In this document: positions 25,036 through 34,505 of the stretch, piece by piece | How positions within the stretch are numbered: the stretch's first letter is position 1 | How the letters are laid out: every line of letters starts with the position of its first letter | Notes under the pieces: model-generated | Databases searched by the model: none | What the model saw: only the letters and a program-made list of their open reading frames with translations | Told to the model about the DNA's origin: nothing | Assembly: GCA_964427505.1 (NCBI GenBank) | Contig: CAYRUO010000003.1 | Location: 1-64,000, forward strand | Length of the DNA stretch: 64,000 bases | Direction: 5' to 3' | Source of the DNA: Thermanaerothrix sp034436175 | GTDB lineage: Bacteria > Chloroflexota > Anaerolineae > Anaerolineales > Anaerolineaceae | Position numbers and translations under genes: made by a program

Positions 25036-26517
25036 ATGACCGGCGAACGATTCCCCGTAGTGCCTCTAAAAGTGTTTGGTTTTAAGCGGTTCTGGAAGCG
25101 TTACGCAACCTGGGTTGAAAGTGCACTTTTGGGGCTAATCTTCTTGGTACTGGTTGGACTTAATTTGTGGCCCCGCCCGTGGGAGACCGATCAGCTTCTG
25201 AGTCGTGGCCAATTGGCTCAAGTGCGGGGAGATAAGGCACAGGCGCTGTTGGCTTGGTTGCGGATGGGGGAGTATCTATCCGATCGTCCCGAGGTATGGC
25301 GCCAGATAGGGTTGCTCGCCTATGAAACGGGAGATTATCCCCTTGCGGTCAAAGCCTTTACCCACCTAGCCGACCACATGTTATTATCGGTAGCCGAACA
25401 ACAGAAGTTGGCCGAGGCTTATTGGAAAATAGGGGATGTGGATTCTGCTGTTCGGGCATGGCTCGATTTGATGCGTAGTGCGCATCTTTCTGGTGAGGAA
25501 CGCGTTGCACTGATTAAACGTTTGCGTGCTGTGGATTTGAATAAAGCACGTGAAGGACTGTACCTCTGGCTTGAGCAGTCGCCTTCCGAGCCTCAAGCCT
25601 TGTTATTGGCGGTGCGTTTTTGGGCATGGTCCGATCCATCCCTGGCTTTGAACTGTCTGCAAACCCTTATTGCGACAGGGGTGCAGACACCGGAGATTGA
25701 TCCATCGTTACAAAGTGCGCTTTTGGAACGTTATCAAAATCCTGATGAGATTGCAGGTTGGGTTCACCTTGGGCAAGCCTTGGGACGCGGGGGAGATTGG
25801 GACTTGGCGGAAGAAGTTTTCCTGCAAGTGGTTATAAGGCGACCGGAATATGCCGAGGGATGGGTCTTATTAAGCGAAGCCCGCCAACAATTGGGCAAAG
25901 GGGGGGAAGATGAACTGCGCACTGCATTTAGATTAGCCCCCGACTCCGAAGTGGTTCGTGCAGCATGGGGATTGTACTGGCGCCGGGTGGGGTATCCTGA
26001 ACGAGCCATTTACTTTTATCGTGGGTTGGCACAACAATTCCCACAGGATCCTCGGTGGCAAGTGGAAATGGCCGAGACGTATGCGGTAATGGGCAATGTT
26101 GCTTTGGCTATGGCATATTATGAACGAGCGGTGGCGTTGGCACCTCAGGACGCTTATTATTGGCGGCTCTACGCGCGCTTTGCTCTAACCTATGGGCTTG
26201 ACGTGCCAACCTATGCTCTCCCTGCCGCCAAAAAAGCCTTAGAGTTGGAGCCCAACAACCCTGAGGCGCTGGATTTGATGGGGTGGATTGTGTTTTTGTT
26301 GGGTGATGCCGCTCAAGGGGAACGTTTCTTGCACCAAGCACTGACAAAGGATGCGCATTATTGGCCGGCGCGGTTGCATCAGGCACAAATCTGGCTGTGG
26401 CAAGAAAAATGGGAGAGCGCTTATGAGGCTTTGGTACAAGTGGCAGGTCAGACCGATAATGCTGAACTGGCTGCTCAAGCCCAACGGCTATTGGAGCGGT
26501 ATTATCGCCAGCGCTAG
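25036..26517 (+). CDS. Membrane-anchored TPR repeat protein
   Basis: 493 aa. One N-terminal transmembrane helix (about 29-47, SALLGLIFLVLVGLNLW) is followed by a series of degenerate tetratricopeptide repeats through to the C-terminus, best seen as WRQIGLLAYETGDYPLAVKAF, DPRWQVEMAETYAVMGNVAL with AMAYYERAVALAP, and NPEALDLMGWIVFLLGDAAQ. Such proteins are scaffolds; the partner is not identifiable. A longer frame from a TTG at 25009 would run through the -10 box, so ATG 25036 is preferred. The 3' end overlaps the next gene by 59 bp. Confidence 0.85.
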   Translation: MTGERFPVVPLKVFGFKRFWKRYATWVESALLGLIFLVLVGLNLWPRPWETDQLLSRGQLAQVRGDKAQALLAWLRMGEYLSDRPEVWRQIGLLAYETGDYPLAVKAFTHLADHMLLSVAEQQKLAEAYWKIGDVDSAVRAWLDLMRSAHLSGEERVALIKRLRAVDLNKAREGLYLWLEQSPSEPQALLLAVRFWAWSDPSLALNCLQTLIATGVQTPEIDPSLQSALLERYQNPDEIAGWVHLGQALGRGGDWDLAEEVFLQVVIRRPEYAEGWVLLSEARQQLGKGGEDELRTAFRLAPDSEVVRAAWGLYWRRVGYPERAIYFYRGLAQQFPQDPRWQVEMAETYAVMGNVALAMAYYERAVALAPQDAYYWRLYARFALTYGLDVPTYALPAAKKALELEPNNPEALDLMGWIVFLLGDAAQGERFLHQALTKDAHYWPARLHQAQIWLWQEKWESAYEALVQVAGQTDNAELAAQAQRLLERYYRQR

Positions 26518-27148
26518 AACGGTCTTGGTGCTGTTGTGGCTGGTGGGGATGGGGGGGTGTAACGCTTTAAGCAGCCCCATCCCTTCCAATTCCCCAGACC
26601 ATTTATTGTTTTACGATGATTTTTCTGATCCGCAGCGCGGATGGCAGCGATGGGAGAACGAACAAGCCGAAATCGTTTACAGAGAGGGTGGACTACGTTT
26701 CTCAATTAACGCGCCGTATTATGACTATTGGTCTTTAGCCGGTTTTCAGATCGAGGACGCTATACTGGCTGTGGAAGCCCGAGTCGTCGGCGGACCTCTG
26801 AATAATGACTTTGGCCTGATATGCCGTTATAAAAACTCTAGTCAGTTCTATGCGTTTATCATCAGTAGCGACGGATATGCGGGAATTGCGGCCGTGGATG
26901 GGGAAGGGTATCATCTTCTAACGGATTCTACCCTGACCTACTTCGCTTCTCTGGAGCGAGGTTGGGCAACCTATTTATTGCGGGCAGATTGCATAGGGCC
27001 TCGATTAACTCTGTATGTGGATCGGGAGAAACTTCTTGAAACCGAGGATCATCGGTATAATTCGGGTGATGTAGGCGTTTTGGCTGGGACATTCGATCAG
27101 GTTGGGGTTGAGGTGATATTTGATAATTTCTATGTGTTTAAACCTTAA
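26459..27148 (+). CDS. Lipoprotein with a concanavalin-A-like (DUF1080-type) domain
   Basis: 229 aa. The N-terminus has a hydrophobic segment ending in a lipobox-like VGMGGC (C34). The remainder looks like a lectin/glucanase jelly-roll: FYDDFSDPQRGWQRWEN, YDYWSLAGFQIEDAILAVEARV, FGLICRYKNSSQFYAF and a final VIFDNFYVF, the pattern of 3-keto-disaccharide hydrolase-like (DUF1080) domains. It probably binds a carbohydrate outside the cell. The start within the end of the TPR gene is the nearest ATG giving a full signal peptide; longer frames exist from 26351. A related C-terminus is encoded at 63833-64000. Confidence 0.72.
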   Translation: MLNWLLKPNGYWSGIIASARTVLVLLWLVGMGGCNALSSPIPSNSPDHLLFYDDFSDPQRGWQRWENEQAEIVYREGGLRFSINAPYYDYWSLAGFQIEDAILAVEARVVGGPLNNDFGLICRYKNSSQFYAFIISSDGYAGIAAVDGEGYHLLTDSTLTYFASLERGWATYLLRADCIGPRLTLYVDREKLLETEDHRYNSGDVGVLAGTFDQVGVEVIFDNFYVFKP

Positions 27149-27160
27149 TGGTAGGTCGCT

Positions 27161-28480
27161 ATGCGGGTGTATCTGGATACAGTGGGCTGTCGCTTAAATC
27201 AAAGCGAGATTGAAAAGTTAGCCGCCAATTTTCGCGCTGGGGGACATGAAATCGTGGCCTCCGCGGCGGAAGCGGATATTGTGGTGATCAATACTTGTGC
27301 TGTAACCGCCGAAGCCGCTTCAGATTCGCGCCAAAAAATCCGCCAGGCGGCACGGCAAGGGGCAGGGCAGATCATTGCGACCGGTTGCTGGGCAACGTTG
27401 GAACCCACCGCCGCGGCGGCACTGCCGGGAGTGAGCCGGGTGGTATCCAACGCCGATAAGATGCGCCTGGTTGCGGATCTAACCGGGATGCCTGTGTTTG
27501 ATTTGGAACCTCTGGCAAGAGAACCACTTCCCGGCCTGCATCGGCGAACACGTGCCTTTATCAAGGTCCAAGATGGATGTGATAATTTCTGCACATTTTG
27601 CATCACCCGCATCGCCCGTGGCAAGGGGCGCAGTGAGAGCATAGAGAACGTGATTCGCGATGTGCAAGCCGCCGTAGCCGGGGGCGCGAAAGAGGTGGTC
27701 CTGAGCGGTGTCCATTTGGGCTCGTGGGGGTATGATCTCCATCCACCGCGCCATTTGCGCCATCTGATTGAAGCCATCCTGATGGAGACCGATGTGCCCC
27801 GTGTGCGCCTTTCTTCTTTAGAGCCATGGGATCTGGATGAGACGTTTTTCCGACTGTGGGAAAATCCGCGGATGTGCCGGCATCTGCACCTTCCTCTGCA
27901 ATCCGGGTGTGCGCAAACCCTGCGTCGGATGGCGCGCAAAATTACCCCTGAGGGGTATGCGGCGCTATTGGAACAGGCTCGCGTGATGATTCCAGGGTTG
28001 GCAGTGACCACGGATATCATTGTGGGCTTCCCGGGCGAGAGCGAGGCCGAATTTGAGGTGAGCCTGGCTTTTGTTGAAGCGATGGCCTTTGCCGGAGGGC
28101 ATGTTTTTGCTTATTCACCCCGGCCGGGCACGGCGGCAGCGCGTTTGCCCAATCACGTATCGCCAGAAGTCAAGAAAGAACGCAGTCGCCGGATGCGTGA
28201 AGTTTTAGCCAAGGCGAGTTTACGGTTTCGCCAGGCCTTTATGGGGCAAGTGGTCAATGTGCTTTGGGAGACTGTTGATGGTAAAGGCCCACAAGGGTGG
28301 CGACTGCGCGGTTTAAGTGATAACTATATCCACGTTGAGGCGTTTGCGCCCGAACCCTGGTGGAACGAAATCCATTCGGTGCGATTGATTGAGATCAGTT
28401 CCCAAGGGATGATGGGACAAATCCTTGAGCAAGGCTTAAGTTCAGACGGCACAATTAAAACATTAGTGCGAGGTGATTAA
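27161..28480 (+). CDS. mtaB: tRNA threonylcarbamoyladenosine methylthiotransferase MtaB
   Basis: Adds a methylthio group to t6A37 of ANN-decoding tRNAs, 439 aa. The N-terminal UPF0004 domain has three cluster cysteines C10, C46 and C76 (VGCRLNQSE, NTCAVT, TGCWA). The radical SAM motif is C140-DNF-C144-TF-C147 and a C-terminal TRAM domain (about 375-436) follows. The GCRLNQ start distinguishes MtaB from MiaB and RimO. Start ATG 27161 has GGTAGG upstream; the next gene begins two bases after the stop. Confidence 0.94.
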   Translation: MRVYLDTVGCRLNQSEIEKLAANFRAGGHEIVASAAEADIVVINTCAVTAEAASDSRQKIRQAARQGAGQIIATGCWATLEPTAAAALPGVSRVVSNADKMRLVADLTGMPVFDLEPLAREPLPGLHRRTRAFIKVQDGCDNFCTFCITRIARGKGRSESIENVIRDVQAAVAGGAKEVVLSGVHLGSWGYDLHPPRHLRHLIEAILMETDVPRVRLSSLEPWDLDETFFRLWENPRMCRHLHLPLQSGCAQTLRRMARKITPEGYAALLEQARVMIPGLAVTTDIIVGFPGESEAEFEVSLAFVEAMAFAGGHVFAYSPRPGTAAARLPNHVSPEVKKERSRRMREVLAKASLRFRQAFMGQVVNVLWETVDGKGPQGWRLRGLSDNYIHVEAFAPEPWWNEIHSVRLIEISSQGMMGQILEQGLSSDGTIKTLVRGD

Positions 28481-28482
28481 TC

Positions 28483-30204
28483 ATGACATCGCAGAATTCA
28501 TGGTGGCAAGAGGCCGTTTTTTATCAAATCTATCCGCGCAGTTTTGCCGACGGCAACGGGGATGGCATTGGAGATATCGAGGGAATTATCCGCTCCCTGG
28601 ACTATTTACAATGGTTAGGTATAGATGCTATTTGGCTTTCTCCACATTACCCTTCGCCCCAGGTGGATTGCGGGTATGATATCTCCGATTACTACGGGGT
28701 AGCACCTGAATATGGTTCGTTAAATGATTTCAAGCGATTGCTAAAGGAAATCCAACGTCGTAACATGCGGCTGATTTTGGATCTGGTGCTGAATCACACC
28801 TCAGATCAACATCCCTGGTTTCAGGAATCGCGCTCCAGCCGCACCAACCCGCGCCGCAATTGGTACATTTGGCGGGAGGGGCGAAATGGAGAACCACCGA
28901 ATGATTGGTGCTCGACCTTTGGGGGGAGTGCCTGGACATTTGATGCCACAACCGGCATGTATTACTACCATTTCTTTTTTAAGGAGCAGCCGGACTTGAA
29001 CTGGCGCAATCCAGAGGTCAAGGCGGCTATGTTTGATGTGGTGCATTATTGGCTAGAGATGGGTGTGGATGGCTTTCGCCTGGATGCCGTGGGCACAATC
29101 TTTGAGCATCCCGACTTACCCCCACACGGAAAAGATTATGGTATTGATGACCTTTATGTTAAGTTGCGAAAAGCACGAACGCCTGAAGAACAACGTCAGG
29201 TTCGACGGCTGTTTGATGAATTGGTGCGTTATCAAGTGGACATGCCTGAAGTGCATGATCTGATGCGTCAGTTAAGAACCGTGGTGGATGAGTTTCCAAG
29301 TAAGGTGCTGGTTGGGGAGTCGGAAGAAATTGCTTTTTACGGCAATGGATATGATGAACTGCACCTGGTGTTTAATTTTCCGCTGATGCGCACTCGGCGG
29401 ATCACCCCTCAATGGGTGCTACAGAATCAGCGTGAGCGACTGGCTCAATTGCCTTCAGGGGCATGGCCGTGTAATACGCTGGGGAATCATGATTCGTCAC
29501 GCATACGCAGCGCATTTGGGGATGGGGTGCATGATGAAGGGCTGATGAGGGTACTCGCGGCTCTTGTGCTAACGCTTAAGGGAACGCCGTTCTTATATAA
29601 CGGCGAGGAAATCGGCATGACGGATTATCTGTTCACCGATGTATCGCGTTTCCGCGATCCGCTAGCGCTGCGCGCCTATGACCTTGAGGTACGCTTGCTG
29701 GGAACGCCGCCCTCAGACGCAGCCTTTCATGCGGCGGCTTATGGTCGCGATAAGTGCCGCACTCCGATGCAGTGGCGGAATGCTCCCAATGCGGGCTTTT
29801 GTCCCAAAGATGTTGAGCCTTGGCTACCGGTTAACCCCAATTATCGAGAAGGGATCAATGTTGCCGATCAAGAGCGTGACGGCGGTTCGCTGTTACACTT
29901 CTACCATGATTTGCTTCAGGTGCGTCGTTGCTCCCCGGCTCTTCGTCATGGGGAATACCAACCGCTAAGCGATGAAACGAAAGATTATTTATTATTCCTG
30001 CGTTCAGCACCGGAGCAGACCTGCCTGGTAGCATTAAACTTTTCGCCCCACCCCCAAGATATTGATTTATCCTCGGGTTTGGGTAACGTTCGACTTATGT
30101 TCTCATCGCAGGGTGCCCGGCAGACAGAAGTCCACCAAGGGTTGCGATTGGCACCTTTTGAGGTGTGGATTGGTGAGGTAGTTGAACCCCTCACGCCATC
30201 ATGA
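28483..30204 (+). CDS. GH13 alpha-glucosidase (oligo-1,6-glucosidase type)
   Basis: Exo-acting alpha-glucosidase of the GH13_31-like group, 573 aa, without signal peptide, so intracellular. N-terminal WWQEAVFYQIYPRSFADGNGDG is characteristic. Catalytic residues: nucleophile D201 (GFRLDAVG), acid/base E279 (VGESEE) and D337 (GNHDSSR). Whether it prefers alpha-1,6 or alpha-1,4 bonds is not safe to read; trehalose-forming relatives are possible. GAGGTGAT inside the end of mtaB serves as ribosome site. The last six bases overlap lipB on the other strand. It may finish off oligosaccharides released by GlgX. Confidence 0.93.
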   Translation: MTSQNSWWQEAVFYQIYPRSFADGNGDGIGDIEGIIRSLDYLQWLGIDAIWLSPHYPSPQVDCGYDISDYYGVAPEYGSLNDFKRLLKEIQRRNMRLILDLVLNHTSDQHPWFQESRSSRTNPRRNWYIWREGRNGEPPNDWCSTFGGSAWTFDATTGMYYYHFFFKEQPDLNWRNPEVKAAMFDVVHYWLEMGVDGFRLDAVGTIFEHPDLPPHGKDYGIDDLYVKLRKARTPEEQRQVRRLFDELVRYQVDMPEVHDLMRQLRTVVDEFPSKVLVGESEEIAFYGNGYDELHLVFNFPLMRTRRITPQWVLQNQRERLAQLPSGAWPCNTLGNHDSSRIRSAFGDGVHDEGLMRVLAALVLTLKGTPFLYNGEEIGMTDYLFTDVSRFRDPLALRAYDLEVRLLGTPPSDAAFHAAAYGRDKCRTPMQWRNAPNAGFCPKDVEPWLPVNPNYREGINVADQERDGGSLLHFYHDLLQVRRCSPALRHGEYQPLSDETKDYLLFLRSAPEQTCLVALNFSPHPQDIDLSSGLGNVRLMFSSQGARQTEVHQGLRLAPFEVWIGEVVEPLTPS

Positions 30205-30960
30205 GGGGTGGCCGGGAGCCAGAGTTCGCCGTAAAGCCTGACCCTCCAAGAGGGGGGAAGGCGCAAAGTTGAATATACGGCTAAAAATGGGTGCAAGTTG
30301 TGCGGCAACCTCGAGGACGGTGGGAGGGGAAGCCATCAATTCGGCCAGGCTGGTCATGCGTACCCCTTCCAACCCGCAGGGGATGATGCCGTTCCAGTAC
30401 GCCATCTGGGGCGAGACGTTCAGGGCGAATCCGTGGCGGGAGATTCCAAAGCGGTCTACCTTGACGCCGATGGACGCGATTTTGGCGGGTAGGCTCGATC
30501 CTCCGGGCAGGGATAGATTGACCCAAACCCCGGTTAACCCCTCGCGGCGAAACGCATTGACACCATAAGAATCTAAAAGTGCGATCAAGACATCTTCTAA
30601 GCGGCGCAGATAGCCGATAAAATCGGTTTGGGGCAAGCGGTCTCCCACCCATCCGGTTTGAGCGAGAGGAAGGATCGGGTATCCTACAAGTTGGCCTGGG
30701 CCGTGGTAGGTCACGTCCCCGCCGCGGTCTACCTCGCGAAGGATAACTTGACGGCGGGCGCATTCTGCATCATCCCAAAGGATATGAGCGCGCGAGCCGC
30801 GCCGGCCGATGGTGAAGACATGGGGGTGTTCAAGGAGTAAAAGCGTTGCCGGGCGTTGACCCAGGCGAATCTCATCGGCAATTTGATTTTGCAATGTCCA
30901 GGCCAGGTCGTAGTCTACACGTCCCAACCAATAAACATCAAGGGGGGCTTGGCTGTTCAT
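30199..30960 (-). CDS. lipB: Lipoyl(octanoyl) transferase LipB
   Basis: Transfers octanoate from acyl-carrier protein to lipoyl domains of 2-oxoacid dehydrogenases and GcvH, 253 aa. It has the signature RGGDVTYHGPGQLVGYP, catalytic Lys in LPAKIASIGVKV and the acyl-accepting Cys in IIPCGLEG. No lipA is adjacent. No Shine-Dalgarno is visible before ATG 30960. Overlaps the end of the convergent GH13 gene by six bases. Confidence 0.95.
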   Translation of the reverse strand: MNSQAPLDVYWLGRVDYDLAWTLQNQIADEIRLGQRPATLLLLEHPHVFTIGRRGSRAHILWDDAECARRQVILREVDRGGDVTYHGPGQLVGYPILPLAQTGWVGDRLPQTDFIGYLRRLEDVLIALLDSYGVNAFRREGLTGVWVNLSLPGGSSLPAKIASIGVKVDRFGISRHGFALNVSPQMAYWNGIIPCGLEGVRMTSLAELMASPPTVLEVAAQLAPIFSRIFNFAPSPLLEGQALRRTLAPGHPS

Positions 30961-31095
30961 CGCATATGTTTGGGTTTAGGCGGGCATATGAATTTTTAAT
31001 GTGGCTCTAATACATTTATTACAGAACCAGGTTATATCTAAACTCGACAGGTGAACTTATTTTAGCGGTAAATTCGAAAAAGAAGGAGGTTGTCA

Positions 31096-33687
31096 ATGAA
31101 TTTAGAACGCTATACACAGAAAGCACAAGAAGCCCTGTTTCAGGCTCAACAGTTGGCACGTGATCTGAATCACCAGGCCATTGAACCGGCGCACTTACTG
31201 CTGGCCTTGGTGCAGCAACAGGATGGAATCATCCCTGCCATCATCACCAAAGTGGCAGGAAGCGTTATCGGCCTGCGGGATTCCGTGCGCTCCGATTTGG
31301 AACGCCGTCCTAAAGTCTACGGGCCGGCAACTCAGGTGGGAATTTCGCAAGCCCTGGCCGATGTCTTGGCTGCTGCCGAGCGCTACGCCAAGGGCATGCA
31401 GGATGAATATGTTTCTACGGAACACTTGTTGCTCGGCTTGGCCGACAGCCTGGAAGGGAGACGATTAGCCCAGTTTGGGTTAACTAAAGAGGCGATCCTC
31501 AAGGCATTGGCTGAAATTCGCGGCACGCAGCGGGTCACCTCACCTACGCCCGAAGAGACCTACCAGGCACTGGAGAAATATGGTCGAGATCTGACCGCAA
31601 TGGCGCGCCAAGGGAAATTAGACCCGGTCATTGGCCGCGATGAGGAGATTCGCCGTGTCATTCAAATCTTATCGCGGCGCACCAAGAACAATCCGGCTCT
31701 GATCGGTGACCCCGGTGTGGGTAAGACGGCCATTGTCGAGGGATTGGCTCAGCGCATTGTCAAGGGCGATGTTCCCGAAGGACTTAAACATAAGCGGATT
31801 ATCCAATTGGATATGGGGGCGTTGATAGCGGGCGCCAAGTATCGCGGTGAGTTCGAAGAGCGTCTGAAGGCCGTCTTGCAAGAGATCACGGCGGCGGCAG
31901 GTGAGATCATCCTCTTTGTGGATGAAATGCACACGGTGGTGGGTGCCGGTGCGGCAGAGGGCGCCATGGATGCCAGCAACATGCTCAAGCCCATGCTGGC
32001 GCGCGGCGAGTTGCACATGATCGGCGCTACCACAGTGGATGAATATCGTAAATACGTGGAAAAAGATCCTGCCCTTGAGCGCCGCTTCCAGCCCGTATAC
32101 GTCGCCGAGCCCTCGGTAGAGGATACCATCAGCATTTTACGCGGGCTGAAGGAACGCTATGAGGTCCATCACGGTGTGCGGATTACGGATGCTGCGGTGA
32201 TCGCGGCGGCTACCCTCTCCCATCGTTACATTCCGGACCGCCGCTTGCCGGATAAGGCGATTGACCTGATTGACGAAGCCGCGGCACGCTTGCGCACCGA
32301 AATTGATTCCAAGCCGCAAGCGCTGGATGACGTGGATCGCCAAATCATGCAGTTAGAAATCGAGCGGCAGGCTTTGCAAAAAGAGCAGGATAAAGCCTCG
32401 CGTGAACGCCTGGAAAAGATTGAGGAAGAACTCAAGGAACTCAAAGAGCGTTCACGCCAGTTGCACGAGCGTTGGCAGGCGGAAAAACAAGCCATTGCGC
32501 AACTGCGGGCGATTAAAGAGCGCATTGAGCAAACGCGGATCGAGATAGAGGATGCCGAACGGCGTGCAGACCTTGAGAAAGTTGCCCGTCTGCGCTACGG
32601 CACCCTGCGGGAGTTAGAGGCGCAACTCCGCCAAGCCGAAGAGCATTTACGCCGCCTGCAAAGCGAAGGGGCACTTTTGAAAGAAGAGGTGGATGCCGAG
32701 GAAATCGCCGAGGTCGTCTCGCGCTGGACGGGTATTCCGGTGGCGCGGTTGATGGAAGGCGAGACCCAAAAGTTGCTCCATTTGGAAGATCGCCTGCATG
32801 AGCGCGTGGTGGATCAGGAAGAGGCTGTGCGCAGTGTGGCAAACGCCGTACGCCGTGCCCGGGCTGGTTTGCAGGATCCGAACCGCCCCATTGGTTCATT
32901 CATCTTCCTAGGTCCGACCGGTGTGGGTAAAACCGAACTGGCGCGGGCATTGGCCGAACTGCTCTTCGACGATGAGCGGGCTATGATTCGCATTGATATG
33001 AGCGAATACCAAGAGAAACATACTGTCTCACGTCTGATCGGTGCGCCGCCTGGCTATGTAGGGTACGAGGAAGGTGGGCAGTTAACCGAAGCGGTGCGCC
33101 GCCGACCGTTCAGTGTGATCCTGTTCGACGAGATCGAAAAGGCGCACCACGAGGTCTTCAATGTCTTGCTCCAGGTGCTGGATGATGGTCGCCTGACCGA
33201 TGGGCAAGGCCGAACGGTAGATTTCCGCAATACGGTGATCATCATGACCAGCAACTTAGGCAGCGAATTATGGCTCAATCGTCACGGAGCGGTGACTCGC
33301 GATGAAGTAACGCGGGTTTTGCAGGCTTACTTCCGCCCTGAATTCTTGAACCGCATTGACGAGATTTTGGTGTTCAAGCCGCTAACCCGCGAACATCTGG
33401 TACAGATTGTCAACATCCAGTTGCGACGACTGGAGAAGTTGATCCAGGAGCGCGGTTACCGCTTGGAGGTGACCGAGGCGGCGCGTCAATATCTAGCCGA
33501 AGTTGGGTATGACCCTGACTTTGGTGCGCGACCGCTCAAACGGGCGATCCAACGCGAGTTGCAGGACCCTCTGGCACTGAGGATTTTGGCGGGTGAATTC
33601 AAAGAAGGTGATACCATCCGGGTGGATCGGGGTCCCGAAGGGCTAACCTTCCAGGCGGTTGTTGCCGGTGAAGCCGTTGCGGTCTAA
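31096..33687 (+). CDS. clpB: ATP-dependent disaggregase ClpB
   Basis: Hsp100 chaperone that, with DnaK, resolubilises aggregated proteins; 863 aa, full length. Order: Clp_N repeats (1-145), NBD1 with Walker A GDPGVGKTA at 204, coiled-coil M domain (about 395-530, rich in Glu/Lys/Arg), NBD2 with Walker A GPTGVGKTE at 606, and the C-terminal D2 small domain. The M domain separates ClpB from ClpA/ClpC, although it lacks none of the usual length. AAGGAGG at 31083-31089 selects ATG 31096 over the in-frame TTG at 31090. No CIRCE inverted repeat is seen in the 135 bp upstream. Confidence 0.95.
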   Translation: MNLERYTQKAQEALFQAQQLARDLNHQAIEPAHLLLALVQQQDGIIPAIITKVAGSVIGLRDSVRSDLERRPKVYGPATQVGISQALADVLAAAERYAKGMQDEYVSTEHLLLGLADSLEGRRLAQFGLTKEAILKALAEIRGTQRVTSPTPEETYQALEKYGRDLTAMARQGKLDPVIGRDEEIRRVIQILSRRTKNNPALIGDPGVGKTAIVEGLAQRIVKGDVPEGLKHKRIIQLDMGALIAGAKYRGEFEERLKAVLQEITAAAGEIILFVDEMHTVVGAGAAEGAMDASNMLKPMLARGELHMIGATTVDEYRKYVEKDPALERRFQPVYVAEPSVEDTISILRGLKERYEVHHGVRITDAAVIAAATLSHRYIPDRRLPDKAIDLIDEAAARLRTEIDSKPQALDDVDRQIMQLEIERQALQKEQDKASRERLEKIEEELKELKERSRQLHERWQAEKQAIAQLRAIKERIEQTRIEIEDAERRADLEKVARLRYGTLRELEAQLRQAEEHLRRLQSEGALLKEEVDAEEIAEVVSRWTGIPVARLMEGETQKLLHLEDRLHERVVDQEEAVRSVANAVRRARAGLQDPNRPIGSFIFLGPTGVGKTELARALAELLFDDERAMIRIDMSEYQEKHTVSRLIGAPPGYVGYEEGGQLTEAVRRRPFSVILFDEIEKAHHEVFNVLLQVLDDGRLTDGQGRTVDFRNTVIIMTSNLGSELWLNRHGAVTRDEVTRVLQAYFRPEFLNRIDEILVFKPLTREHLVQIVNIQLRRLEKLIQERGYRLEVTEAARQYLAEVGYDPDFGARPLKRAIQRELQDPLALRILAGEFKEGDTIRVDRGPEGLTFQAVVAGEAVAV

Positions 33688-33702
33688 GGTTAGGATGTCA
33701 TC

Positions 33703-33745
33703 AGACCCCAGAGGCGCTTAGACGTCTCTGGGGTCTTTGCATTTC
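33703..33745 (+). terminator. Terminator of clpB
   Basis: AGACCCCAGAG (33703-33713) pairs perfectly with CTCTGGGGTCT (33726-33736) and the stem can extend inward by three pairs. TTGCATTT follows rather than a pure T-run, so termination may be partial. Confidence 0.75.
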
Positions 33746-33758
33746 TCAGGGTAATGCA

Positions 33759-33767
33759 TGCTAAAAT
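33759..33767 (+). promoter_or_regulatory. Extended -10 promoter with leaderless start
   Basis: TGC followed by TAAAAT (33762-33767), then six bases and ATG 33774. No Shine-Dalgarno; predicted transcription start coincides with the start codon. Confidence 0.6.
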
Positions 33768-33773
33768 AAAAGC

Positions 33774-34235
33774 ATGGCACATCCGCGAGAGCGTTATCCC
33801 TCAACCTTTCGCCGTCAGCATCGAACGCAGGTACTGACTCAAATTTACCTTCCGCTTGTTTTCGCCACGCTCTTACTTTTCATTATCCCGACGATAGGCC
33901 TCATCCTTACGCCGAACCCATTGGGAGTAGGTGGCGGGCAATGGGCAGCCATTGCCTTAATGTGGTTACTAGCGCCTTTTTTCGTGATTATTGTGTTGGG
34001 ATTGGTGGTCACGGTTGCTTTGATCATTTTATTGAATCGTTTGACCATCAATCTTCCTATATGGACTCAGAAAGTGAGAACGTGGCTGGATCGAATGGGG
34101 ATTCTGGTTTTGGATTGGTGTAATCGGTTGGCTCAACCCATAATTCGAGTCAGTGCCGTTTACGCTGTGATACGGCGGGCAATAATTCTTCTGAGTCACC
34201 CATCCGAAATAATGAGACTAAAATCAGGAGAGTGA
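33774..34235 (+). CDS. Small membrane protein, function unknown
   Basis: 153 aa. Basic N-terminal 20 residues, two strong transmembrane helices (about 24-47 and 58-87), then an amphipathic cytoplasmic tail with TQKVRTWLDRMGILVLDWCNRL. No family recognised; similar two-helix proteins accompany YtxH-like proteins, as here. A leaderless transcript is predicted. The next gene follows within three bases. Confidence 0.72.
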   Translation: MAHPRERYPSTFRRQHRTQVLTQIYLPLVFATLLLFIIPTIGLILTPNPLGVGGGQWAAIALMWLLAPFFVIIVLGLVVTVALIILLNRLTINLPIWTQKVRTWLDRMGILVLDWCNRLAQPIIRVSAVYAVIRRAIILLSHPSEIMRLKSGE

Positions 34236-34237
34236 GG

Positions 34238-34444
34238 ATGATGGAACCGTGGAAACGTAATGCCCTGATTGTAGGGGCGGTAGTGGGGTTGCTTTCCGGG
34301 ATTATCGCAGCCTATTTATTAATTCAACGAGCCGAACAGTCTCGGTCCCAGGTTAAACTAACTGCGCAGGATGGCGTCAAAGTCGGCATCAGCGTTCTCA
34401 GTGTTTTGAAACAAATCGCCGAATTAGGGGGAGGGCGGCGCTAA
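34238..34444 (+). CDS. Small YtxH-like single-pass membrane protein
   Basis: 68 aa: short basic N-terminus, one Gly/Ala-rich helix (NALIVGAVVGLLSGIIAAYLL) and a cytoplasmic amphipathic tail. The layout resembles YtxH/DUF883-like stress or envelope proteins. AGGAG at about 34226-34230 selects ATG 34238 over the in-frame GTG at 34232. Probably cotranscribed with the preceding membrane protein. A second protein of this kind is encoded at 40093. Confidence 0.65.
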   Translation: MMEPWKRNALIVGAVVGLLSGIIAAYLLIQRAEQSRSQVKLTAQDGVKVGISVLSVLKQIAELGGGRR

Positions 34445-34505
34445 ACCCATGGAGGGGTTTAAAAGCGCATAACACTGGGTGGTGAAAGAGGGGATAACGA
34501 GTAAA

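Noticed and set aside
30961..31095. Search for a CIRCE/HrcA operator upstream of clpB
   Set aside because: No TTAGCACTC-type inverted repeat is present; no convincing promoter was identified either.
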